Below, in pieces: positions 33,694 to 41,443 of a stretch of DNA of 64,000 bases. The DNA comes from Sphingomonas sp. SRS2. Its GTDB lineage: Bacteria > Pseudomonadota > Alphaproteobacteria > Sphingomonadales > Sphingomonadaceae. The notes under the pieces were generated by a model, which saw only the letters and a list, made by a program, of their open reading frames with translations, was not told the DNA's origin and did no database searches. The number at the start of each line of letters is the position of its first letter. The stretch's first letter is position 1. The position numbers and the translations under genes were made by a program. The stretch lies in contig NZ_LARW01000066.1 of the NCBI RefSeq assembly GCF_000971055.1, positions 1-64,000 of the forward strand, read 5' to 3'.

Positions 33694-35808
33694 ATGAAAA
33701 AAGGCAAAATATTGCGGAGCACGACCGCCATGCTGATCTGCACGATGGGTGCGGCGGCCAGCGCGCAGGTCGCTTCTCCTTTAGCGGGAGAGGCGGCTGC
33801 TGCCGTCGAGCAGGGCGATAGCGTCGGCGGCGACATCATCGTCACCGCGCTCAAGCGCTCGGAATCGTTGCAGGACGTACCGGCCGCCGTGTCGGTGCTC
33901 AGCAATGAAAAACTCTCGACGCTGGGCGTTACCAATCTCACCCAGATCGGCAACATCGCGCCGGGCATCAGCGTCACGCCGATCCGCACCCAGGCATTCA
34001 TCTTCATCCGGGGCGTTGGACAGACGCTGACCTCACCAAATGCGGATGCCCAGACAGCGACCAATTTCAACGGCGTCTACCTTCCCGCGGAGATTGCCGG
34101 AACGGCGTTTTTCGACGTCGATCGCGTCGAAGTCCTCCCCGGGCCTCAGGGGACGCTCTATGGCCGCAACTCGACGGGCGGAGTCGTCAACCTGATCAGC
34201 CGCAAGCCGGGAACTGATTTCGGGATCGACGGCCTGCTGGAAATCGGCAATTATTCGCGGGTTCAGGCTCGGCTGGGCGTGGATGTACCGCTGTCGGACA
34301 CGCTATCCTCGCGCACCGCAGGCACGCTCATCCGCCACGATGGCTATTTCAACAATGGCGAGGACGATCAGAAGACCTGGTCCGTCCGCGAGACCCTTGT
34401 CTGGGCGCCTCGCGACGGGACCAATGTCACGGCCGTCGCGACCTATACGCATGATGGCGGCATCGGAAACACGCTTCAGAACATTCCACCGCGCGAATGC
34501 GGATCGCGCTGCGCCACTTTCGATCCGAAGGCGCTCGGATATTATAGCGACGCCGATACTTTCATATCGAGCCTTCAGGTGCAGCAGGACCTGTCGGACA
34601 GCGCGCAACTGACCTACATTGGCGGCTATTCCAAGCTCAAGCTCGATTCGCTGAACACGATCTTCACCGGCCCGCCGGTGGCGCCGCTGCGCTTCATCGA
34701 GGATATCGACAGCCAGAGCCATGAGCTGCGCCTGTCCGGCCAGCTTGGCCAGGTCGATTTCGTCCTGGGCGGCTATTATTTCAAGCAGGACGCGACCTAC
34801 GACTTCTTCGCGTCTCCCGTTCCGGCCCAGAAGATCACTACGATCTTCCGCGCGAAATCACATGGCGAGGCCGCGTTCGGCCAGGTCAGCTATTCGATCA
34901 CGCCCGAATTGCGGCTCGTCGGTGGCCTGCGATATTCGAGCACGACGAAGAGCCTCGACGGCTTCAACGCCGTCGACAATGCCGCCAATGTCCGCATCCA
35001 GTTCCGCCCCTATGAGGGCAAGTCGACGTTGAACCGGTTAGACTGGAAAGCGGGTGTGGAGTTCGATGTGACGCCGGACTCGCTCCTGTACGCGAACGTC
35101 GCCACCGGATTCACTCCGGGCGGGTTCAGCACCGGGCCAGCCGTTGTCGGCCAGATCCAGGCGGCGTCGTTCGAGCCCGTGAAGCTGCGGGCCTATACAG
35201 CCGGTGCCAAGAACAAGCTTTTCAACGGGCTGATGACGCTGAACGTCGAAGGCTTCTACTATGACTACAAGAACTACCAGGTCAGCGCGCGCGATATCAT
35301 CACGCTACAAAACCTGGTGTTCAATGCCGACAAGGCGACCATCTACGGTGCCCAGATCGACTCGCGGCTGAACCTCGGCTCGCATGACGAGTTCGCGGTC
35401 GGCGCCACCTATCTCGATGCCAAGGCGGATCGCCCGATCACGCCCGTGGCCAACTATAGCGGCTTCGCTCTGCCCTATTCGCCGCGGTGGACGCTCAACG
35501 CTTTCTATCAGCACCGCTTCGATCTCGCCGACGGCGCCGAACTGCGCGGATCGGTCAATTTCAAATATACCAGCAAGCGCTGGTCGATCTACAGCCATGG
35601 CGTCGGGTTCGACATCAAGTCCAACACGCACACCGATCTCAACTTCGGCTATTTCGCCGATCGCGACAGATGGTCGCTCCAGGCATTCGTGCGCAATCTC
35701 GAAGACAGCCTGGTCAAGACGTCGTGCGCCAATGCGATCCCGGGGCCCGCCGGATGCTTTTTCGAGCCTCCGCGCACCTACGGCGTTACTCTGCAGTTCA
35801 ATTATTGA
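33694..35808 (+). CDS. TonB-dependent outer-membrane receptor
   Basis: This 704-residue TBDR starts at 33694 after GAGGAGGG. The signal peptide is MKKGKILRSTTAMLICTMGA, cleaved near ASAQ. Next is DIIVTALKRSESLQDVPAAV, then the plug motif VEVLPGPQGTLYGRNSTGG. The C-terminus LQFNY ends in an aromatic residue. It lies between two oxygenase genes in the sigma-54-led unit, so it probably imports the aromatic substrate or a complex of it. Just upstream are a perfect 12-bp palindrome TCCGACGTCGGA (33647-33658) and an ATTCTAGAAT palindrome, possible operators of a second local promoter. Confidence 0.9.
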   Translation: MKKGKILRSTTAMLICTMGAAASAQVASPLAGEAAAAVEQGDSVGGDIIVTALKRSESLQDVPAAVSVLSNEKLSTLGVTNLTQIGNIAPGISVTPIRTQAFIFIRGVGQTLTSPNADAQTATNFNGVYLPAEIAGTAFFDVDRVEVLPGPQGTLYGRNSTGGVVNLISRKPGTDFGIDGLLEIGNYSRVQARLGVDVPLSDTLSSRTAGTLIRHDGYFNNGEDDQKTWSVRETLVWAPRDGTNVTAVATYTHDGGIGNTLQNIPPRECGSRCATFDPKALGYYSDADTFISSLQVQQDLSDSAQLTYIGGYSKLKLDSLNTIFTGPPVAPLRFIEDIDSQSHELRLSGQLGQVDFVLGGYYFKQDATYDFFASPVPAQKITTIFRAKSHGEAAFGQVSYSITPELRLVGGLRYSSTTKSLDGFNAVDNAANVRIQFRPYEGKSTLNRLDWKAGVEFDVTPDSLLYANVATGFTPGGFSTGPAVVGQIQAASFEPVKLRAYTAGAKNKLFNGLMTLNVEGFYYDYKNYQVSARDIITLQNLVFNADKATIYGAQIDSRLNLGSHDEFAVGATYLDAKADRPITPVANYSGFALPYSPRWTLNAFYQHRFDLADGAELRGSVNFKYTSKRWSIYSHGVGFDIKSNTHTDLNFGYFADRDRWSLQAFVRNLEDSLVKTSCANAIPGPAGCFFEPPRTYGVTLQFNY

Positions 35809-35818
35809 CGTATGACCA

Positions 35819-35847
35819 CGATACCGGATCTCGATGATCCGGTATCG
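35819..35847 (+). terminator. perfect 12-bp stem hairpin between TBDR and Rieske gene
   Basis: CGATACCGGATC and its exact complement flank a 5-base loop, 10 bases after the TBDR stop. Only TTG follows, so it lacks the U-run of an intrinsic terminator. Its place inside an apparent operon suggests partial termination or a message-processing/stability element that sets different levels for receptor and oxygenase. Confidence 0.5.
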
Positions 35848-35862
35848 TTGAAAGGAGCAGCA

Positions 35863-36990
35863 ATGGACGTCGAGCAAGAGGGAACACGCGATAGCGAGCG
35901 TTCCGAAAGCTCCAACGGCGCCGGCCCGGCAGGCCGGGCATCGCGCGCCAGGCAAGGCCATCCCGGTCAGTTCCTGCGCAACCAGTGGTATGTCATCGCG
36001 TCGAGCGCAGAGCTGGTCCCCGGGACGCCGCTCGCGCGTACCCTGCTAGCCGAGCCGATCCTGCTGTGGCGGAGCGAGGGCGGGGATGTCAGCGCGCTGG
36101 CGGATTTCTGTCCACATCGTTACGCGCCGCTGAGCTTCGGCCGGCTGGATCATGAAGGTGTGCGCTGCGGCTATCATGGCCTCAAATTCGATGGCCGTGG
36201 GCGATGTATCGACAATCCCCACGGGCCGATTGTCAGCACCCTGGCCGTGCAGGCCTTCTCCGTCGTCGAGCGTCACGGTTATATCTGGCTGTGGATGGGT
36301 AAGCAGGACCTGGTCGACGCATCGCGTATCCCTGATCTCGGTTTCATCGATGAGCGGCCCGCCACCGCCGTGAGCCAGGGGTATTTATTTTCAAAGGCGG
36401 ACCACCGATTGTTCGAGGATAATATCTTCGACCTGAGCCACGTAGATTATCTGCATGCCTCGGCGCTTGGAGGCGGATCGGTCACGCGGAGCAAGGGCAA
36501 GGTCACGGAAGGCGAGGGTGGCGCGGTTCGTATCGAGTGGTCCGCGGAGGACGAAGTGCCATTCCCCTTGTTCAAGCCGGATCTGCCGCCCGGCGCCAAT
36601 GTCGACATGCTGATGAGCGTGGAGTGGTTTCCTTCCGGCGTGATGATCCACCGGACGCAGGTCACCCCGACGGGGACGCCGATGGAGCAGGGGTTCGGAT
36701 CGTGGAATGCGCATTTCATGATGCCTGAAACGGCGCGGACGACGCATTATTTCTTCTGTAACACGCGCGATTACCGCGCCGACGACGCCTATCACAATGC
36801 GGCACGCGCGGCGCATATCCAGGAGATATTTGGGACGCAGGACAAGCCGATCATCGAGGCGCAGCAATTACGCCTTGGCGACGCCGACCTCTTCGATCGC
36901 GAACCCCGGCTGTTGCCGACCGATGCTGCCTCGACCCGCGCGAGGCGGGTCTACAACCGCATGCTCGCGGATGAGGTGGCCGCCTGGTGA
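35863..36990 (+). CDS. Rieske non-heme iron oxygenase, VanA / O-demethylase type
   Basis: This 375-residue oxygenase starts at the ATG at 35863, set by AAAGGAG. An upstream in-frame ATG at 35812 lies before the hairpin and is less likely. It has the Rieske site CPHRYAPLSFGRLDHEG...CGYHGLKFDG and the mononuclear iron site EDNIFDLSHVDYLH, where Glu-Asp precede the usual N-x-x-D-L-x-H pattern. FLRNQWYVIASS opens the domain, as in vanillate demethylase and dicamba monooxygenase. A 30-residue polar leader precedes it. It probably removes a methyl group from a methoxyaromatic. Electron partners are not adjacent. Confidence 0.86.
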   Translation: MDVEQEGTRDSERSESSNGAGPAGRASRARQGHPGQFLRNQWYVIASSAELVPGTPLARTLLAEPILLWRSEGGDVSALADFCPHRYAPLSFGRLDHEGVRCGYHGLKFDGRGRCIDNPHGPIVSTLAVQAFSVVERHGYIWLWMGKQDLVDASRIPDLGFIDERPATAVSQGYLFSKADHRLFEDNIFDLSHVDYLHASALGGGSVTRSKGKVTEGEGGAVRIEWSAEDEVPFPLFKPDLPPGANVDMLMSVEWFPSGVMIHRTQVTPTGTPMEQGFGSWNAHFMMPETARTTHYFFCNTRDYRADDAYHNAARAAHIQEIFGTQDKPIIEAQQLRLGDADLFDREPRLLPTDAASTRARRVYNRMLADEVAAW

Positions 36991-37080
36991 CAAGGCTCGA
37001 CGTTGCTGAAGCACAGCGAAAGCTCGTGCGGGCCGCTCGTCGTCGCCTCATTGCATTTCTAGACCAATAGAGAGTGATTT

Positions 37081-37797
37081 ATGTCCATACAGCGCCACAC
37101 CGTCATCCACGAGGGCCCAGGCGGTCCATTCGAGTCGACCGCATTCCTCGATCCATCGGCCGGCGTTCAGCCTGGTCTGTTGCTATTCCCGAACTTCCTT
37201 GGCGCGCAGCAATCCTATGCGGAGATCGCGGAGGACATAGCGGGCCTCGGTTTCAAGGTGCTGGAGGTAGACTTCTATGGGCAGGGCAAGCGTGCTTCGG
37301 ATGGTGAGACCGCGACGAAGCTGATGGGGGAACTGGTATCCGACCGGGCGGTGATGCGCGATCGACTGCTCGGTGCACTGGCGGAGCTCCGGAAGCTGCC
37401 GGGCGTAGATGCGGCCAAGGTCGGCGCGGTCGGCTTCTGCCTGGGTGGCAAGTGCGTGCTCGATCTGGCGCGGGCCGGTGCCGACATCGCCGGTGGCGTG
37501 GTTTTCCACGGCGTCTACGATCGCCCGCCTTTTCCCAATGCCGCCATCACCGCGAAGCTGCTGATTTGTCACGGCTGGAACGATCCACTCTGTCCGCCGG
37601 ATGCGACGGCCGGGCTCGCGCAGGAACTGACGGAAGCGGATGTCGACTGGCAGTTGATTGCCTACGGCCGTACCGGGCACGCCTTCACGGCGGCGCAGAT
37701 GCCGATGAACGAAGCCAGAAGCTTCGGTTTTCAACCCGATGCAAACCGCAGGAGCTTTAAGGCGATGGAGAACTTCCTGGCGGAAGTGTTCGCCTAG
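37081..37797 (+). CDS. dienelactone hydrolase family protein
   Basis: This 238-residue alpha/beta hydrolase has the Cys nucleophile in GAVGFCLGGKCVLDLA (~residue 120), the Asp in CHGWNDPLCPP and the His in GRTGHAFT. That is the Cys-Asp-His triad of dienelactone hydrolase. In the family the reaction opens dienelactone to maleylacetate, which the maleylacetate reductase at 29620 could then reduce. The ATG follows AGAGAG, 90 bases after the Rieske gene. The catalytic residues missing from the broken paralog at 199-513 are all present here. Relatives also cleave other esters, so dienelactone is likely but not certain. Confidence 0.85.
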   Translation: MSIQRHTVIHEGPGGPFESTAFLDPSAGVQPGLLLFPNFLGAQQSYAEIAEDIAGLGFKVLEVDFYGQGKRASDGETATKLMGELVSDRAVMRDRLLGALAELRKLPGVDAAKVGAVGFCLGGKCVLDLARAGADIAGGVVFHGVYDRPPFPNAAITAKLLICHGWNDPLCPPDATAGLAQELTEADVDWQLIAYGRTGHAFTAAQMPMNEARSFGFQPDANRRSFKAMENFLAEVFA

Positions 37798-37872
37798 CGC
37801 CGTCCGTCCGCGGTTTCGCGCGCCGACGCTGTCGTCGGCGCGCATCGTCTAAACCATCCGAGGAGGCGGCCG

Positions 37873-38196
37873 ATGCATAAACTCGTCGCACTTTATCATG
37901 AGCCCGCCGATCGCGATCATTTCCGAACCCATCTGCTCGAGGTGCATTTACCCATCGTGCGTCGGTTCCCGCGCTTGCGTGCAATGCGCGTAGCGTTCGA
38001 TCTGGTCGATGCCAGTGGTGCATCGTCCTATTTCGCGATGGTGGAATGCGGGTTCGATGACCAAGCCGATTTACAGGAGGCGCTGGCTTCCCCAGCCGGG
38101 ATCGAAGCATCGCAGGACGTGCCGAACTATGCCGGCGCGGGCGTGACCATCCTGACTTTCGACAGCTACGACGCGTTGCAGGGAGATATGGCATGA
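37873..38196 (+). CDS. EthD-domain small protein
   Basis: This 107-residue protein has the ferredoxin-like alpha+beta barrel of the EthD / stress-response dimeric family (MHKLVALYHEPADRDHFRTH and HLPIVRRFPRL). Proteins of this size often accompany oxygenases or hydrolases in aromatic catabolism as accessory or isomerase/lyase-like factors. Their reactions are mostly undefined. AGGAGGCGG precedes the ATG. The stop overlaps the start of the TAXI-type gene (ATGA), so the two are translated together. Confidence 0.75.
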   Translation: MHKLVALYHEPADRDHFRTHLLEVHLPIVRRFPRLRAMRVAFDLVDASGASSYFAMVECGFDDQADLQEALASPAGIEASQDVPNYAGAGVTILTFDSYDALQGDMA

Positions 38197-39167
38197 CGCC
38201 TTCGGCACCGACAATTTCGCGGTCGGTCACGCTCAACTTCAATGGCGACTGGGGCTATGCGAACTTTCATCGCATATGTGCCTGGCTCACCCAGGAATTT
38301 TGTGACCGGGCCGGGCCCAGATCGAGGACTGCGATCTGGAGCTTGCGCGGCGGTGGATCCGAGCCGCTCTATCTCCTCAACGATGGTGAGTTGGACCTCT
38401 GCATCGCCACTCCGACGATGATGCTGCCCGACGCGCTCGCCGGGAAAGGGATGTTCGCCGGAACGCCGATGCCCGAGCTTCGGGCGCTCGCGACTATCCC
38501 GCAAAATGACCGGATGGTGTTCGCGATAGATCCGAAGTTCGGCATTTCCACATTCGAGGAGCTTCGCGCCAAGAAGCCGGCGCTCCGGATCGCGGCCTCG
38601 ATAGACGATGGATCAAACTTTATCGGCTATGCCAGTCGGCGCATGATGGAGGCTCACGGGCTCGACGAAGCGACTCTCCTGTCCTGGGGCTGCGAATATG
38701 TCGTTGATAACCGGCCCGACGATTCCCTGGCGCGGATGCGTGATGGCGAGGTGGATGCGATCGTGCAGGAAGCGATCATGATGCCTTGGTGGCGCGCGGT
38801 CATCGACACGCGCAACGCCATACCCCTGCCAGCGGAAAGCGCCGCGCTGTGCACGTTGGAAAAAGATTATGGCTATCGCCGCAACAGCCTTCCGGCCGGC
38901 TTCTTCAGCACTCTGAAAGACGAAATCCCGACGCTGGATTTCTCCGACTTCGCAATCCTCGTGCGAAGCGACTTACCCGACGATATCGCCTATCTGCTGA
39001 CGTGGTGCCTCGTCGAGACGCGGGGAGCTCTCGAAGCGCAATATCGTCATGTCCCGTCTGATCGAAGCCCGGTCAACTATCCGATCGAGCCGAAGAAAAT
39101 GGCTATGACCTCGATCCCGCTGCACCCTGCCGCCAAGCGTTTCTATGAAGAAGGCGGTTATCTCTGA
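38193..39167 (+). CDS. TAXI-family (TRAP-type) solute-binding-like protein without signal peptide
   Basis: This 324-residue protein has the periplasmic binding-protein fold of the TAXI/NMT1-like group. Matching segments are SLRGGGSEPLYLLNDGELDL, AGTPMPELRALATIPQNDRM and LARMRDGEVDAIVQEAIMMP. Unlike typical TAXI proteins it begins MTPSAPTISRSVTLNFNGDW, with no hydrophobic signal sequence, and no TRAP membrane subunits (DctQ/DctM) are nearby. It would then be cytoplasmic. The ATGA overlap with the EthD gene ties it to the catabolic unit. A sensor, a chaperone for substrate or an enzyme are all possible. I do not assign a function. Confidence 0.72.
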   Translation: MTPSAPTISRSVTLNFNGDWGYANFHRICAWLTQEFCDRAGPRSRTAIWSLRGGGSEPLYLLNDGELDLCIATPTMMLPDALAGKGMFAGTPMPELRALATIPQNDRMVFAIDPKFGISTFEELRAKKPALRIAASIDDGSNFIGYASRRMMEAHGLDEATLLSWGCEYVVDNRPDDSLARMRDGEVDAIVQEAIMMPWWRAVIDTRNAIPLPAESAALCTLEKDYGYRRNSLPAGFFSTLKDEIPTLDFSDFAILVRSDLPDDIAYLLTWCLVETRGALEAQYRHVPSDRSPVNYPIEPKKMAMTSIPLHPAAKRFYEEGGYL

Positions 39168-39191
39168 GCGACGGGGGCGCCGTTTCTCCCG

Positions 39192-40874
39192 CTATTTGTC
39201 TCTCAGTCGATAGCGCATCTGTGACCTCGTCAGACCGAGTTTCCGCGCCGCCTTGGAAACATTTCCGTGACAGGCGGCCATGGCTTCGCGGACTGCGATT
39301 GCCTCGATTTCCCACAGATGCAATCCGGACGTCAAACTGGTTTGCGCGGGCTCCGGCTGCTCCCTGAACTCCTGCTCGATCAGCGCACCCGATGTCAGAG
39401 GCGTAAGAAAGGTTTTCTTCAGGTAATTCTTGCCGTGGAAAAGATGCAGGGCGTCGATCGGCTCGTCATCCAGCGTCAGGATCGCCGCCCGTTCGATCAT
39501 ATTCTCGAGCTCCCGCACATTGCCCGGAAAATCGTGCAGCAACAGGGCATCCGCCGCCGACTGCGTAAAGCCCGCCACGCGCCGCCCCGTGCGCTGGTTG
39601 AAGCGTGCGAGGAAGTACTGGATGAGCGGGGGGATATCGTCGCGGCGTTCGCGCAGCGACGGAATGGTCAGCGGAAAGACATTGAGCCGATGCAGCAGGT
39701 CGAGGCGGAAATTTCCGCGGCGCACCTCATCCTCGAGATCGACGTTGGTGGCGCATATGAGGCGGACGTCGACCTTGCGCATCGTGGTGCCGCCAACGCG
39801 CGCAAATTGACCGTCCTGGATGACTCGAAGCAATTTGGCCTGCGCATTCAGGGCAAGCGTGCCGATCTCATCGAGAAAAAGCGTGCTTCCGTCGGCGGCT
39901 TCGAACCATCCGGGCCTCGAATGGTTTGCGCCGGTATAGGCGCCTCGCTCGACGCCGAAGAGTTCGGCATCTATGAGGCTTTCCGGTATTGCGGCGCAGT
40001 TGACGCTGTATAGCGGCTTGGCGGCGCGGGGGCTCTCATCGTGCAGCGCACGCGCGAACACCTCTTTGCCCACGCCGGTTTCGCCTTGAAGCAATACGGT
40101 AGTGGTCATCGGAGCAACCCGCTTCAGCAGATACCAGGCTCCCAGGAAACCGGGAGACGTGCCGATGACCCCGACCGGCATCCTGTCCTGAATCCGGTCG
40201 CCTACCGGCGGCAGTACGACGTGAGGCGTCATGACCATATTGGCCGTGTCAGGCCATTCCTCGGCGGGCTTGCCGACTATCCGGCAGGTCGGGTCACCAC
40301 AGGCAACACATTCGACCTCACGAAACTCGATAGGCCGTTCCATGACGGCGCTCGTATAGCCCGAGGCATATCCGATCTGCATCCAGCATACCGGGTCGGA
40401 GCTGCCGCCGAAACAGGCGACGTGGCTTTCCGCTTCCGCCGAATTGCGCCAGATGAGTTCGCTATAATATTGGCCGGACTCGACATCGGCGTCGATGGAA
40501 ACCGGCTCCACGAACACTTCGCCGCGTAGCGAGTGAAGCTGCGGGCCGACCAGAAATGCGTCGAGCTGCGGCTTGCCTGCCCGAACCTTTAACGCGATTA
40601 TGGCCTCGCGCGTGCCCGCGGCATAGCCCATTCGAAACAAACTCGCCCGCGCCTTGCCCGGTCCGAGCGCCTCGAACAATTCGCGACGCATAGCGATCAG
40701 CGCTTCCAGATTCAGGATCACCACGCGCTGGTCGTCGAGCCAGATCTGTCCCTCGTGCGGCGAAAACCTTATGCGCCTGCTGAGATCCGAAATGTCCGGC
40801 AATATGGACGTATCGCCGGTGCTTGCCCCGGCATTGGCGTTCTCTCTCAACGAAAAGCTTGTGAAACGCGTCAT
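39192..40874 (-). CDS. sigma-54-dependent activator, XylR/DmpR type (XylR_N - V4R - AAA+ - Fis HTH)
   Basis: This ~560-residue enhancer-binding protein has four parts. The XylR_N effector domain contains LSRRIRFSPHEGQIWLDD. The V4R domain has a Cys cluster (ECVACGDPTCRIVGK). The AAA+ domain carries Walker A GETGVGKE at ~264-271, GAYTGA at ~311-316 (a variant of the sigma-54 contact GAFTGA) and Walker B STLFLDEIG. The Fis-type HTH at the end reads GNVSKAARKLGLTRSQMRYR. Family members bind phenolic or monoaromatic effectors directly. It is convergent with the operon at 32338-39167, whose promoter is sigma-54 type. I chose the ATG at 40874; one at 40946 is also open. Confidence 0.88.
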   Translation of the reverse strand: MTRFTSFSLRENANAGASTGDTSILPDISDLSRRIRFSPHEGQIWLDDQRVVILNLEALIAMRRELFEALGPGKARASLFRMGYAAGTREAIIALKVRAGKPQLDAFLVGPQLHSLRGEVFVEPVSIDADVESGQYYSELIWRNSAEAESHVACFGGSSDPVCWMQIGYASGYTSAVMERPIEFREVECVACGDPTCRIVGKPAEEWPDTANMVMTPHVVLPPVGDRIQDRMPVGVIGTSPGFLGAWYLLKRVAPMTTTVLLQGETGVGKEVFARALHDESPRAAKPLYSVNCAAIPESLIDAELFGVERGAYTGANHSRPGWFEAADGSTLFLDEIGTLALNAQAKLLRVIQDGQFARVGGTTMRKVDVRLICATNVDLEDEVRRGNFRLDLLHRLNVFPLTIPSLRERRDDIPPLIQYFLARFNQRTGRRVAGFTQSAADALLLHDFPGNVRELENMIERAAILTLDDEPIDALHLFHGKNYLKKTFLTPLTSGALIEQEFREQPEPAQTSLTSGLHLWEIEAIAVREAMAACHGNVSKAARKLGLTRSQMRYRLRDK

Positions 40875-40982
40875 CAGCGGCGCTCGCTTTTGCAGCTCAA
40901 TTGCCGGCAGAAAAGGACGTTGGCCCCCCGCAATGCCGCCGCCCATCCGGGATGATGTGGACAGCCGATTTCATAACAAGCT

Positions 40983-40998
40983 TGGCTATCATTAGCCA
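40983..40998. promoter_or_regulatory. third copy of the 16-bp palindromic site, upstream of the activator gene
   Basis: TGGCTATCATTAGCCA is a 16-mer with the same TGGCTA...CCA ends as the paired sites at 32136 and 32165. It lies 109 bases upstream of the chosen start of the XylR-type gene (37 upstream of the alternative start). XylR-type activators often repress their own gene through such a site, which is the inferred role. Confidence 0.5.
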
Positions 40999-41044
40999 TT
41001 TAGAATCCCGCCGCAAAAGGAACATGCGCATTGCGCTTCGCGAT

Positions 41045-41080
41045 TGGCGCATTCGGCCAAGAACGTGGCGGTTTTTGCCA
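41045..41080. promoter_or_regulatory. tandem TGGC-N7-GCCA palindromes
   Basis: Two 15-base sites of the form TGGC-N7-GCCA (41045-41059 and 41066-41080) start exactly 21 bases apart, two helical turns. They lie in the divergent gap between the activator gene and the fourth TBDR. They look like an operator pair for a dimeric regulator. The binder is unknown; the local XylR-type protein is one option. Confidence 0.45.
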
Positions 41081-41208
41081 CTGTCTCCCGGGACCCCGGG
41101 TCTTAGCGTCAAGCCCAGACCGCATGAATGGTCGATTTCACTAGGGAAAATATCGGAATTCAGACCCACGGGAGAGCGGGTCCGAAGCGATGGGAGCGGC
41201 TGGATGCC

Positions 41209-41225
41209 TGGCAAAAACCGCCACG
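41209..41225. promoter_or_regulatory. inverted copy of the TGGC-N7-GCCA site
   Basis: TGGCAAAAACCGCCACG is the exact reverse complement of 17 bases at 41064-41080. The two arms are 128 bases apart. A distant third operator of this kind could allow DNA looping. Alternatively the pair marks the ends of a small repeat element. Confidence 0.4.
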
Positions 41226-41443
41226 CCGTGAGGAGCGCTGTACACGCGGTCATCGAATGCTGACGGAAAGGCAAGCGAAGTGAATAAATTTGCCGACGCG
41301 GCTAACGTTCTCATCACAAGTAAGTAGTGAATAGATGTTTTTGATATTCTATAGAATAATTGATGTATCTAATAAGTTAATTTCAAAAAAATTTGTTTGA
41401 TCAATAATATTAAAAATAGAAACATAATTAGGAAGGATGAGCG
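41226..41443 (+). promoter_or_regulatory. AT-rich leader of the fourth TBDR
   Basis: From about 41320 to 41430 the sequence is strikingly AT-rich compared with its surroundings. It holds a perfect 12-bp palindrome ATTCTATAGAAT at 41346-41357. AGGAAGGATG gives a ribosome site just before the ATG at 41444. I see no gene here. Confidence 0.4.

Noticed and set aside
38193-39167. Calling this gene a TRAP transporter periplasmic subunit
   Set aside because: It has no signal peptide and no membrane subunits nearby, so transport is not supported by the sequence.
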